64,000 bases of DNA from Bifidobacterium breve (GTDB taxonomy: Bacteria > Actinomycetota > Actinomycetes > Nanopelagicales > Nanopelagicaceae), in the NCBI GenBank assembly GCA_945863115.1, contig CAMAYZ010000003.1, positions 1-64,000 on the forward strand. The letters are read 5' to 3'. The stretch's first letter is position 1, and every line of letters begins with the position of its first letter. The position numbers were made by a program, and so were the translations under genes. Below are positions 50,223-58,253 of the stretch, in pieces. The notes under the pieces were generated by a model. It was not told the origin of the DNA and ran no database searches. It saw only the letters and a list, made by a program, of their open reading frames with translations.

Positions 50223-52091
50223 CTAAATTGAAAATGGATCCATGCGAAGTTGGAACGGTGCCAAGCCTTTAATCCCTCGATATCGCGCTAGGTCTCGGAA
50301 GAACTCCGAGAATTCACTAGAGCGTGAGATCTCACTTCGTAGCACTAATCTTGATTTACCTTTACTACCCGCAGAATCTTCGAAGTTTTCTTGTAAGGCA
50401 ACTGCACTAAATAAATCATTTCCCTCAAGATTACGAGATAGCTGTCTTATTGCGGAAGTATCCCCTTGCACTACCGCTATTCTGCAGAACGGTGGAAGAT
50501 CTAAATCCTTTCGCTCATTTAATTCAGTTAGCGAATTAGCATAAGAATCATTCTTCAGTAGGCCTTGCGCTAAAACGTTGTCACTCGCGAGATCTATATA
50601 CATAACTCCAGAATCTGCGCTACTCAAACGGCCACGATTCTCGAAGATCAACCTTCTAACATTCTCTAAGCTACGAAGATCAACACGATTACTCAGATTC
50701 TCCAGTGAACGTAGAATCACGGTCGAATAATCTCCAACTGGCTCACATCCGTAACTCGCAAGAACCAGAACGTTCTCTCTTACATCAGAAATATCATCGA
50801 TTCGTGAACCGCCCTTGCTTAATAAAACGCGGTAGCCAGGCACCGCTTTTGCTATTTCATCTGCAATTCGAGAAGAGCCCTTGGCCATCGAACGAATAGT
50901 TTTCCCATCACACCATGAACAAACGAATTCCTTGGAAGTGTTCTCGCAGATGGCGCAGGTAAGTAGCGAACTCTTGCTTGGTAGATAGATTTTGCCACCA
51001 CACTTGCATCTCGCTTGGTTGCGACATTTCTGGCAAGCGATTGCATTTATATAACCGGTTTCCGCCATTACTACTAAAACATTCCCCTTCTTCAATCCTG
51101 CCTTCATCAATGCGATATCAGAAGTTCCAGAGTCCGCGAAATGAACGATCGCTCTTCGTTGTGGTGGGATTTTCGTAGCCTTCGATTTGATCCAACCCAG
51201 CTCTGCCAGACGAATAATCTCTAAACTTGGACTTGCGCCGATGAAATGAAGAGAGAATTCACCACTTCTAAGCATCGCGATATCTCTGACATTCCAGCTC
51301 GGAAATCTACGTTCATACATAGATTCATCACCGTCATTGAAGATTAAAATTATCGAATTGCTGACTAGTGGTGTGAATACTGCGCTTCGCGTGCCAATGA
51401 TGAAAGGTGATTGCAAAAATCTGGTCTTTAGATAATTTTCATAGCGTTCAGATTTAGGCATATCCGATGTTAAAAGCACCGGCTCAAGATCTAATTTAAA
51501 GGTGAGCAACTGATTAATGTCTCGTTCATCAGGGACGATTAACAACAGCTGTTGACCCTTTTCAAGGTTTCCCAGGATTTCATTAATCGTATTAGGCAGA
51601 CCCTCGAGGCTCTTGGTAATTGTGAATCGGTGGTCTAACTTCGGCTTGCTCCCATTATTTTTTGGAATCGGCAGCCCTAGATAGCTCTTCTCTACTGCTG
51701 CAACCCGGGCCGGTATTGCACTTCTAATAACATCCCAGGGCTTGCACGCATAACGTGTGCAAGTTAGATATATGATTTCGATTAATTCATCTGTTAATAA
51801 CGGAATTGGTGAAATCAACTTATTGATTAACTTCAGGGATTTTGGATCGAGTTGGGATGCATTGCGGGATTGAACGTAACCCATCACCTCTGTCCTACCG
51901 AAAGGAACTTTTACGAAGACTCCTGGAACAACCAACTCTGATAAAGCTTCAGGGACCAGATAGTCGTAAGTATCAGGCAAGTGAAAAACACCGGTATCAA
52001 CGCAGATTTGCGCAACTGGATTTTCTAGCGCAATGGCAGGTTTTTTAGCTACCCGTTGCGTTTTTAAACGCAGTGGCTTTACTTCAGCCAC
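50223..52091 (-). CDS. priA: PriA-like primosomal protein without helicase motifs
   Basis: 622 aa, shorter than E. coli PriA (732). The N-terminal 3'-DNA-binding domain is recognisable (VAQICVDTGVFHLPDTYDYLVPEAL, VFVKVPFGRTEVMGYV). Where the Walker A should stand the sequence reads EKGQQLLLIVPDERDINQLLT, with no GxGKT, and no DExH is present (LIFNDGD instead). Zinc-binding cysteines remain: ACQKCRNQARCKCGG and TCAICENTSKEFVCSWC. Actinobacterial PriA is known to be an inactive helicase; this one fits. It probably helps restart by binding forks. Position between metK and def matches mycobacteria. Confidence 0.9.
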   Translation of the reverse strand: MAEVKPLRLKTQRVAKKPAIALENPVAQICVDTGVFHLPDTYDYLVPEALSELVVPGVFVKVPFGRTEVMGYVQSRNASQLDPKSLKLINKLISPIPLLTDELIEIIYLTCTRYACKPWDVIRSAIPARVAAVEKSYLGLPIPKNNGSKPKLDHRFTITKSLEGLPNTINEILGNLEKGQQLLLIVPDERDINQLLTFKLDLEPVLLTSDMPKSERYENYLKTRFLQSPFIIGTRSAVFTPLVSNSIILIFNDGDESMYERRFPSWNVRDIAMLRSGEFSLHFIGASPSLEIIRLAELGWIKSKATKIPPQRRAIVHFADSGTSDIALMKAGLKKGNVLVVMAETGYINAIACQKCRNQARCKCGGKIYLPSKSSLLTCAICENTSKEFVCSWCDGKTIRSMAKGSSRIADEIAKAVPGYRVLLSKGGSRIDDISDVRENVLVLASYGCEPVGDYSTVILRSLENLSNRVDLRSLENVRRLIFENRGRLSSADSGVMYIDLASDNVLAQGLLKNDSYANSLTELNERKDLDLPPFCRIAVVQGDTSAIRQLSRNLEGNDLFSAVALQENFEDSAGSKGKSRLVLRSEISRSSEFSEFFRDLARYRGIKGLAPFQLRMDPFSI

Positions 52092-52097
52092 CTACAT

Positions 52098-53291
52098 TTA
52101 CCTGGAAGCTGCTTCTTTTAGTGCAGCAGCCCGATCAGTTTTCTCCCATGTGAAGTTGGGAAGTTCGCGACCGAAGTGACCATATGAAGCTGTTGCAGAG
52201 TAGATCGGACGAAGCAAGTTGAGGTCGCGAATGATTGCGGCTGGTCGCAGATCAAAGACCGCCATAACTGCATCAACAATCTTATTTGGTGCAACCTTCT
52301 CAGTTCCAAAAGTTTCAATGAAAAGGCCTACTGGTTGTGCCTTACCAATTGCATAAGCAACTTGGACTTCGCAGCGTGAGGCAAGACCGGCTGCAACAAC
52401 GTTCTTGGCAATCCAACGCATTGCATAAGCGGCGCTTCGATCAACCTTAGAAGGATCTTTACCTGAAAATGCGCCACCGCCGTGACGAGCCATTCCGCCG
52501 TAGGTATCAACAATGATTTTACGACCAGTTAAACCAGCATCTCCCATTGGTCCGCCGATAACAAATCTTCCAGTTGGATTGATAAGAATTCGAACATCCG
52601 AGGTATCAATTTTTAGGTCAGCGATCATCGGATCAATAACCAATTTCTTCAAATCTGGAGCTAACGTTTTCTCTAGATCAACGGAAGGTGAATGCTGGGT
52701 AGAAATCACAATGGTATTTAGCGCAACCGCTTTGTCGCCATCATATTCAATCGTAACCTGAGTTTTGCCATCGGGACGCAGATAATCCACTTGTCCGGCT
52801 TTGCGCACCGCTGAAAGTTGAAGCGCAAGTTTGTGCGCTAATGAAATAGGAAGTGGCATCAATTCTGGAGTGTCATCACATGCGTAACCAAACATCAAAC
52901 CTTGGTCACCAGCACCTTGTAGATCGAGTGGATCGGCTGAAGAAGAAATACGCTTCTCGAACGCTGAATCAACACCTTGTGCAATGTCGCTGGATTGTTG
53001 TCCGATTGAGAGCGAAACACCGCAAGAATTTCCATCGAAACCTTTTTCAGAAGAGTCATAACCGATATTTAGAACAGTGTCACGAACAATTGTCATAACA
53101 TCTGCGTAGCCGTTTGTTGTAACTTCACCAGCAACATGAACTTGACCAGTTGTAATTAGTGTTTCAACTGCTACTCGACTTTTAGCATCTTGGGAAAGTA
53201 ACGAATCCAATATCGCATCTGATATTTGATCTGCCATCTTATCTGGGTGGCCTTCGGTTACGGATTCTGATGTAAATAGTCGTTTAGTCAT
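52098..53291 (-). CDS. metK: S-adenosylmethionine synthetase
   Basis: 397 aa. Makes SAM from methionine and ATP. The start [28 protein letters not shown] is canonical; [23 protein letters not shown], and the C-terminal metal loop [23 protein letters not shown] follow. Its substrate comes from MetH, also in the window. Upstream TAAGGT lies exactly at -12 to -7 from the ATG inside the end of the coaBC region, suggesting an internal leaderless promoter; no SAM riboswitch fits in the 4-bp gap to coaBC. Confidence 0.97.
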   Translation of the reverse strand: MTKRLFTSESVTEGHPDKMADQISDAILDSLLSQDAKSRVAVETLITTGQVHVAGEVTTNGYADVMTIVRDTVLNIGYDSSEKGFDGNSCGVSLSIGQQSSDIAQGVDSAFEKRISSSADPLDLQGAGDQGLMFGYACDDTPELMPLPISLAHKLALQLSAVRKAGQVDYLRPDGKTQVTIEYDGDKAVALNTIVISTQHSPSVDLEKTLAPDLKKLVIDPMIADLKIDTSDVRILINPTGRFVIGGPMGDAGLTGRKIIVDTYGGMARHGGGAFSGKDPSKVDRSAAYAMRWIAKNVVAAGLASRCEVQVAYAIGKAQPVGLFIETFGTEKVAPNKIVDAVMAVFDLRPAAIIRDLNLLRPIYSATASYGHFGRELPNFTWEKTDRAAALKEAASR

Positions 53292-53295
53292 TGGG

Positions 53296-54495
53296 TTACC
53301 TTAACTTATTTAGGGCTCGATCTAGCAACAGATCAGCTAGCGTGTCTTTGGACTGGTTCTTGAATTCAATCGTTTCGCCATTGCTATCGATCAATAATCC
53401 TGCGGTCTCATCCGCGCCGAAAATTGCACCATTGCTTACATTATTTAGATAAATAAGATCGGCACCTTTGTTGACCATTTTTGATTTTGCAGATTCAATA
53501 GTTGTCTGATCTATTTCTGATGTTTCGGCAGCAAAGGCAACCAGAAATTGTTTTGCGCTTCGTATCTTAGAAAGACTTGCCAAGAGATCAGGGTTGGTTT
53601 CGAGTTCAATACTTTGATAATTCGCTTTTTTAATCTTTACAGTGGATGTATTGGCTGGTTTTGCATCTGCCACGGCAGCAGCCATAAGAAGTATTTCGCA
53701 GGTTGGAAATCGCTCAGTTAGCGCTTTCTGCATTTGTTCGGCCGATGAAACGTGAACAATTTCAACACCAGGTAAGTCCGCCAGATTTGAATTCGCCGCA
53801 ATAAGAACGACTTCTGCGCCTCTATTCCGCGCAGCCTTAGCGATTGCGTAACCTTGTTTGCCAGTTGAATGATTAGCAATAAAACGAACAGGGTCAATTG
53901 CTTCACGAGTTCCGCCTGCAGTGACCAGAATCTTCTTACCTAATAAGTCGGAATTGATGTTAGCAAAGTTAGAAATCTCTAAAACGATCCTTGAAACCTC
54001 AGGGTATCGGCCAATTCCAAAATCTTCACCCGTCATTCGTCCTTCATCGGGCTCGATAACTAGAACCCCACGTGACCGAAGCGTTGCGACATTCGCCTGA
54101 TTTGCTGCGCTTAACCACATTTCTGGATGCATCGCAGGAACCAGAATTATCGGACTAGTTGCCGCACTGATCACATTAGTAAGTAGATCGTCAGCAATCC
54201 CATTTGATATCTTTGCAATCAAATCAGCGGTAGCTGGCGCTACAACAATTAGATTTGCTTCTCTCGCGCTTTTAATATGCGGGACTTCGTGGACGTTATT
54301 CCAAAGATTTTCATTTACGCTACGCCCGGAGAGAGCTTCCCAAGTCGCACTACCCACAAAATTGAGACTGGCTCTGGTGGGAATTACAGTTACGCCGAAA
54401 CCAATGTCCTGCAATCTGCGCAACAGATCAGCTGATTTGTATGCCGAAATTCCGCCGCCGACACCAAGAATTAGTTCCCTACCCAGGAGTGTCAT
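53296..54495 (-). CDS. coaBC: Bifunctional phosphopantothenoylcysteine decarboxylase/synthetase
   Basis: 399 aa, coenzyme A synthesis. N-terminal CoaC flavoprotein (~1-185): [47 protein letters not shown] and PAMHPEMW. C-terminal CoaB (~190-399): [45 protein letters not shown], with NPDLL and VAFAAET. Order rpoZ-coaBC-metK-priA is the actinobacterial standard. It starts 26 bases after rpoZ. No fusion changes. Confidence 0.95.
   Translation of the reverse strand: MTLLGRELILGVGGGISAYKSADLLRRLQDIGFGVTVIPTRASLNFVGSATWEALSGRSVNENLWNNVHEVPHIKSAREANLIVVAPATADLIAKISNGIADDLLTNVISAATSPIILVPAMHPEMWLSAANQANVATLRSRGVLVIEPDEGRMTGEDFGIGRYPEVSRIVLEISNFANINSDLLGKKILVTAGGTREAIDPVRFIANHSTGKQGYAIAKAARNRGAEVVLIAANSNLADLPGVEIVHVSSAEQMQKALTERFPTCEILLMAAAVADAKPANTSTVKIKKANYQSIELETNPDLLASLSKIRSAKQFLVAFAAETSEIDQTTIESAKSKMVNKGADLIYLNNVSNGAIFGADETAGLLIDSNGETIEFKNQSKDTLADLLLDRALNKLR
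53298..53303 (-). promoter_or_regulatory. Leaderless -10 box of metK
   Basis: TAAGGT on the minus strand lies at -12 to -7 from the metK ATG (53291), within the last codons of coaBC. It could give metK its own start inside the long operon; the AAGG might instead serve as a weak Shine-Dalgarno. Confidence 0.4.
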
Positions 54496-54521
54496 TTATT
54501 TGGCCGGTTAGATTAGATAAA

Positions 54522-54800
54522 TTATTCGGTAACGCTAACTTCAGGAGCGACTGGCTCCAAATTTTCGATAGTTAGTAGGCCCTCATTGATTTCGCGGAGC
54601 GCGATTGAGAGTGGCTTTTCATGAACATAAGTTTCAACAAGTGGACCTACATATTCAAGTAGGCCTTCGCCAAGTTGGGAATAGTATGCATTGATTTGGC
54701 GCGCACGCTTTGCTGCATAAAGGACCAGACTGTATTTAGATCCGGCTGCATCCAAAAGTTGATCGATTGGTGGGTTTGTAATGCCATCCATTGTTGTCAT
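54522..54800 (-). CDS. rpoZ: RNA polymerase omega subunit
   Basis: 92 aa. [38 protein letters not shown] is the omega core that binds the beta' tail; the extension [18 protein letters not shown] is typical of actinobacteria. A strong purine-rich site (AAGGAAGG) lies before the ATG. The preceding 68-bp gap (54801-54868) is AT-rich; no certain promoter is called there. It follows gmk as usual. Confidence 0.95.
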   Translation of the reverse strand: MTTMDGITNPPIDQLLDAAGSKYSLVLYAAKRARQINAYYSQLGEGLLEYVGPLVETYVHEKPLSIALREINEGLLTIENLEPVAPEVSVTE

Positions 54801-54868
54801 AACGTGCCTTCCTTTAATAACTCAAAATAAAATTCATTCTACAATTGAGTGAAATCTACGTAATTGGC

Positions 54869-55759
54869 TTAATCGAGCCCTTTACTTCTAGAAGTGGCCA
54901 AGGATAGCAGTGCGGCAGCCACTTCCTCGACTTGATGATTTACCAAGACCTCATCAAACTCGCCTGAACAGGCCATTTCTTCCTCAGCTAAGGCTAAGCG
55001 TGCGGCCCGTCGTTCTGGCGAATCAGTCCCCCGCGATGTCAATCGATCAACCAATTCCTGCCATGAAGGCGGCGAAATGAAAATTAAGAGGGCTTCGGGA
55101 TCAGCTTTTCTAATCTGTCTGGCACCAGCAATTTCTATCTCCAATAAAACGTGCTTGCCCACATTAATCGCGTCAGCGACAGCGTTTCGCGGAGTTCCAT
55201 AACGTGCGCCAGCAAATTCTGCCCATTCAAGCAGAGCATTCTGTGCGATTAATTGATCGAATTTTTCTTCCGTAACGAAATGATAATCATGTCCATCTTT
55301 TTCATTTTCTCGAGGCTCACGAGTTGTTACTGACACACTTATCCAAATCGCTGGGTGATCACGTAAGAAAGATGTAATCGTGCTCTTTCCAACTCCCCCG
55401 GGCCCAGACATGACGATGAGGGTTCCGGGATTAATCGGCACTTTATTCAAAATCATCTCACTTCTTAACTTCTGCAATTGATGCGAACCTAGTCCGCCTA
55501 TTCTACGCGTCTCGGAGATGCCAGCTTTCGCCATCAGAGTAAACGCGCGCCTTGAACCTACTCCAGGAGCGGCATCCAATAATTCTCGGACTCGCATCCG
55601 TTGGATTGATTCACGACCATCGTTAATAACATCGAAGATTCCAATCGAACCAGCTGCAAGTTGTGCCTTAACGGCTGCTCGTTCGCGTCTAGAAGCTACA
55701 GCTTTAACCCCAGCCGCTGCGCGTACTTCCGCAGTTAAATTCGGCGGTTGCTTAGTCAT
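54869..55759 (-). CDS. gmk: mIHF - guanylate kinase fusion protein
   Basis: 296 aa in one open frame. Residues ~1-101 match actinobacterial integration host factor (mIHF): LTAEVRAAAGVKAVASRRERAAVKAQLAAGSI, then RMRVRELLDAAPGVGSRRAFTLMAKAGISETRRIGGLGSHQLQKL (helix-two-turn-helix DNA-binding part). Residues ~108-296 are guanylate kinase: P-loop SGPGGVGKST (118-127), SVSVTTREPRENEKDGHDYHFV, EWAEFAGARYGTP and LLEIEIAGARQIRKADP. In most actinobacteria mihF and gmk are neighbouring genes; here no stop separates them. An internal ATG at 55456 (residue 102) lacks a Shine-Dalgarno. Gmk makes GDP; mIHF compacts DNA. Confidence 0.93.
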   Translation of the reverse strand: MTKQPPNLTAEVRAAAGVKAVASRRERAAVKAQLAAGSIGIFDVINDGRESIQRMRVRELLDAAPGVGSRRAFTLMAKAGISETRRIGGLGSHQLQKLRSEMILNKVPINPGTLIVMSGPGGVGKSTITSFLRDHPAIWISVSVTTREPRENEKDGHDYHFVTEEKFDQLIAQNALLEWAEFAGARYGTPRNAVADAINVGKHVLLEIEIAGARQIRKADPEALLIFISPPSWQELVDRLTSRGTDSPERRAARLALAEEEMACSGEFDEVLVNHQVEEVAAALLSLATSRSKGLD

Positions 55760-55762
55760 GTT

Positions 55763-56464
55763 CTAATTCAAACTATCCAATATCAGCGCCGAACCTTTTC
55801 GCATCTCATCTAGAGAAACTTTTGCTAAATCTGTAATTGGTCTGCCAATCACGATGAAATTTGCACCTGCAGATATTGCTTCCTTTGGAGTCATAACTCG
55901 TTTTTGATCACCGAGATCCCCGCCGACCGGGCGCACTCCGGGAGTGATTATTTCAATTTGCTCTCCCACAACTTTCCTAATTTCAGAAGCCTCAAATGGT
56001 GAACAGACGATAGACCGTGCGCCGTTTGCAACAGCTAATTTGGCCAGAGTTACCGCAGAATCTTTAGCACTGCTGGCAAAACCTATTTCCAAAAGATCAG
56101 AATCAGAGAGCGAAGTAAGGATTGTTACTGCGGTAATCGAAATGCTTGGAACAGCTGCACTCGCAGCGCTAATCATTGAAGCGCCACCACTTGCGTGAAT
56201 CGTTAGGAATTTGGGTTTTAGTTCTGCAACCGAAGAGACCGCCGCTGAAACTGTGTTCGGAATGTCATGCAGTTTCAAATCCAAGAAGATTTCAAAATCA
56301 CCGGCATTGGCCAACTCTTTGAGTCCAGTAGCGCCAAACTTCAAGTAAAATTCAAGGCCAAACTTATAAGTATTAATTGATAAATTTGTGGCTTGTATCC
56401 AACTTTTGGCAGTATCCAGATCCTTGGTATCCAAAGCCAGAATAATTGGTGACTTCATACTCAA
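55763..56464 (-). CDS. pyrF: Orotidine-5'-phosphate decarboxylase
   Basis: 233 aa, last step to UMP. The catalytic motif FLDLKLHDIPNTVSAAV (Asp-x-Lys-x2-Asp) is the short, group-1 form found in Bacillus and E. coli, unlike the longer group-2 PyrF of mycobacteria at the same operon position. Other blocks: ILALDTKDLDTAKSWI, GARSIVCSPFEASEIRK, TPGVRPVGGDLGDQKRVMTPKEAI and FIVIGRPITD. Start overlaps pyrD by 4 bp; the stop lies 3 bases before the mIHF-Gmk start. Confidence 0.95.
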   Translation of the reverse strand: MSMKSPIILALDTKDLDTAKSWIQATNLSINTYKFGLEFYLKFGATGLKELANAGDFEIFLDLKLHDIPNTVSAAVSSVAELKPKFLTIHASGGASMISAASAAVPSISITAVTILTSLSDSDLLEIGFASSAKDSAVTLAKLAVANGARSIVCSPFEASEIRKVVGEQIEIITPGVRPVGGDLGDQKRVMTPKEAISAGANFIVIGRPITDLAKVSLDEMRKGSALILDSLN

Positions 56465-57396
56465 TTTCCCCCTTCGCTGCGATGGGCGTAACCAACTGCT
56501 TCACGCAATGAATCAAAACCGTGAGATATTAATTCATTTCGCAACTCTTCTTTAATCTTCATCGCTGCCATGGGATTCCCGAAAGATGCAGTTCCCACTG
56601 ATACTGCTGAAGCACCCGCCAGAATTAATTCAAAGGCGTCTTGTCCGCTAGAAATTCCGCCCATTCCTAATATTTTTACATGCGGCATAGCTGCGTGAAC
56701 TTGGTAAACCGCTCGCACCGCAATCGGTCGAATAGCTGGACCTGATAGACCGCCAGTTTTCCCCGCAAGCTTTGGACGCATCGTGTTGGTATCAATAACC
56801 ATTCCCAAAACCGTATTGATAAGTGCGAGACCATCAGCGCCTGCTGCAACAACTTCTTTAGCAATTTCAACAATACTTGTTACATCTGGAGTTAACTTCG
56901 CAATTATCGGAAGTTCTCCTCCTATGTTTCGTCGAACCGATTCTATTGCCGCACGAGCAGTTTCTGGGTGACAAGCAAAAACCTGCCCCCGATTTTCAAC
57001 ATTGGGGCACGAGATATTTACTTCTAGGGCTGAAATTCCTGGGACCGCTCGTAATTTCCGAGCAAGCACCGCATAGTCTTCGACGCTTTCACCAGCAATA
57101 CTGACGACGATAGTTGCCCCTTGATCGCGTAACCAGGGAACATCATTTTCAAGAAATAGATCGATGCCTGGCCCTTGCAGGCCGATTGAATTAAGCATTC
57201 CACTTGGTGTTTCTGCCATCCGCGGCGTTGCTCTACCAGACCTCGCCTTTAGCATTATGGACTTGGTAACAACAGCTCCAAGTTGATTCAGTTCAAAAAA
57301 TTGACTTAACTCTTTACCGGAACCGGCACAACCGCTTGCTGTAAAGATCGGATTTTCAAATTCAGCTTGCCCTAAAGTGGTTTGAAAGTTAAACAT
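56461..57396 (-). CDS. pyrD: Dihydroorotate dehydrogenase, class 1B catalytic subunit
   Basis: 311 aa from ATG 57396, which shares one base with the pyrK stop (TGATG). FMN barrel enzyme: ENPIFTASGCAGSGKELSQFF, the active-site loop EVNISCPNVENRGQVFACHPE, ALINTVLGMVIDTNTMRP, KTGGLSGPAIRPIAVRAVY and ILGMGGISSGQDAFELILAGASAVSVGT. Pairing with PyrK makes it class 1B, passing electrons to NAD+. Mycobacteria and corynebacteria use the quinone-linked class 2 enzyme from a separate locus, so this operon differs. Confidence 0.94.
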   Translation of the reverse strand: MFNFQTTLGQAEFENPIFTASGCAGSGKELSQFFELNQLGAVVTKSIMLKARSGRATPRMAETPSGMLNSIGLQGPGIDLFLENDVPWLRDQGATIVVSIAGESVEDYAVLARKLRAVPGISALEVNISCPNVENRGQVFACHPETARAAIESVRRNIGGELPIIAKLTPDVTSIVEIAKEVVAAGADGLALINTVLGMVIDTNTMRPKLAGKTGGLSGPAIRPIAVRAVYQVHAAMPHVKILGMGGISSGQDAFELILAGASAVSVGTASFGNPMAAMKIKEELRNELISHGFDSLREAVGYAHRSEGGN

Positions 57397-58253
57397 CAAT
57401 GCGCACCCCAAGTTCCCTCAGGGATAGTGCGTTTAGCGCTCCAAATTACGCTTTCACCAGCAACCACAGGTCCATCAATACAGGAACGGAGCATTCGAAT
57501 TTGACCATCTTCGCCCTTTATCGGAAGCACGCAAGTCATGCAAACACCGATTCCACACGCCATTGATTCCTCGATGGAGCATTGGTGCACTAAATTAAAT
57601 TCTTCTGTGATGTTGTTGATTGCTTCTAACATTCCCATTGGACCACATGAATAAACAATGTCTATTTCATTCGAAGTAATAATCTCCCGTAAAACATCAG
57701 TAACTTTCCCAGTTTTACCGGTCGATCCGTCTTCGGTAGTAATGGTCAAACTACTTACAGATCGCTTGCCATCTAGTGGTGCATAAATTTTCATTGCAGT
57801 GCTTGCGCCAATAACCATATCAACGCGGCAGCCACGATTCTTTAGAACATCTGATAGTCCAAAAAGTGGTGCACTTCCATAACCGCCACCTACCAATAAC
57901 GCACGGACTGGTTCAGTAGGAATTCCAAATGCAGTTCCAAGTGGCGCAATTAAATCAATCTTCACTCCCGGTTGTTGATTAGCCAACCAGGTGCTTCCGG
58001 CACCATGAGGTGCAACAACAATCTCTAATAACCCACCCGAGGCTCCACGATCAAAAGTTCGGTAAATGGCAAAAGCCCTTCGCAAAACTAATTGACTGCT
58101 CTCTCCCCCGACAGAAATCGCAACAAAATTTCCGGGCTTCGCTGCATTAGCAATGTCGCCAACTGCGAAAACCATGTGGTGATATGCGCCAACCTTTTTA
58201 TTGCTAACTATCTCGGCAATAACCTGCTTCGCATTACTGTTGATGCCCATCAT
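57396..58253 (-). CDS. pyrK: Dihydroorotate dehydrogenase electron-transfer subunit
   Basis: 285 aa from ATG 58253, overlapping the carB stop (ATGA); the frame continues up to 58271. FAD/2Fe-2S reductase: flavin motif [22 protein letters not shown]-binding [19 protein letters not shown], and C-terminal cysteine cluster [19 protein letters not shown] then [10 protein letters not shown] for the 2Fe-2S centre. Carries electrons from PyrD to NAD+. Coupled to carB and pyrD by overlaps. Confidence 0.95.
   Translation of the reverse strand: MMGINSNAKQVIAEIVSNKKVGAYHHMVFAVGDIANAAKPGNFVAISVGGESSQLVLRRAFAIYRTFDRGASGGLLEIVVAPHGAGSTWLANQQPGVKIDLIAPLGTAFGIPTEPVRALLVGGGYGSAPLFGLSDVLKNRGCRVDMVIGASTAMKIYAPLDGKRSVSSLTITTEDGSTGKTGKVTDVLREIITSNEIDIVYSCGPMGMLEAINNITEEFNLVHQCSIEESMACGIGVCMTCVLPIKGEDGQIRMLRSCIDGPVVAGESVIWSAKRTIPEGTWGAH

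Noticed and set aside
53292-53295. SAM riboswitch before metK
   Set aside because: The gap to coaBC is 4 bp; no room for an aptamer.
55440-55460. Frameshift or separate start for gmk within the mIHF-Gmk ORF
   Set aside because: The frame is continuous and both domains are intact; the internal ATG at 55456 has no Shine-Dalgarno or leaderless box.
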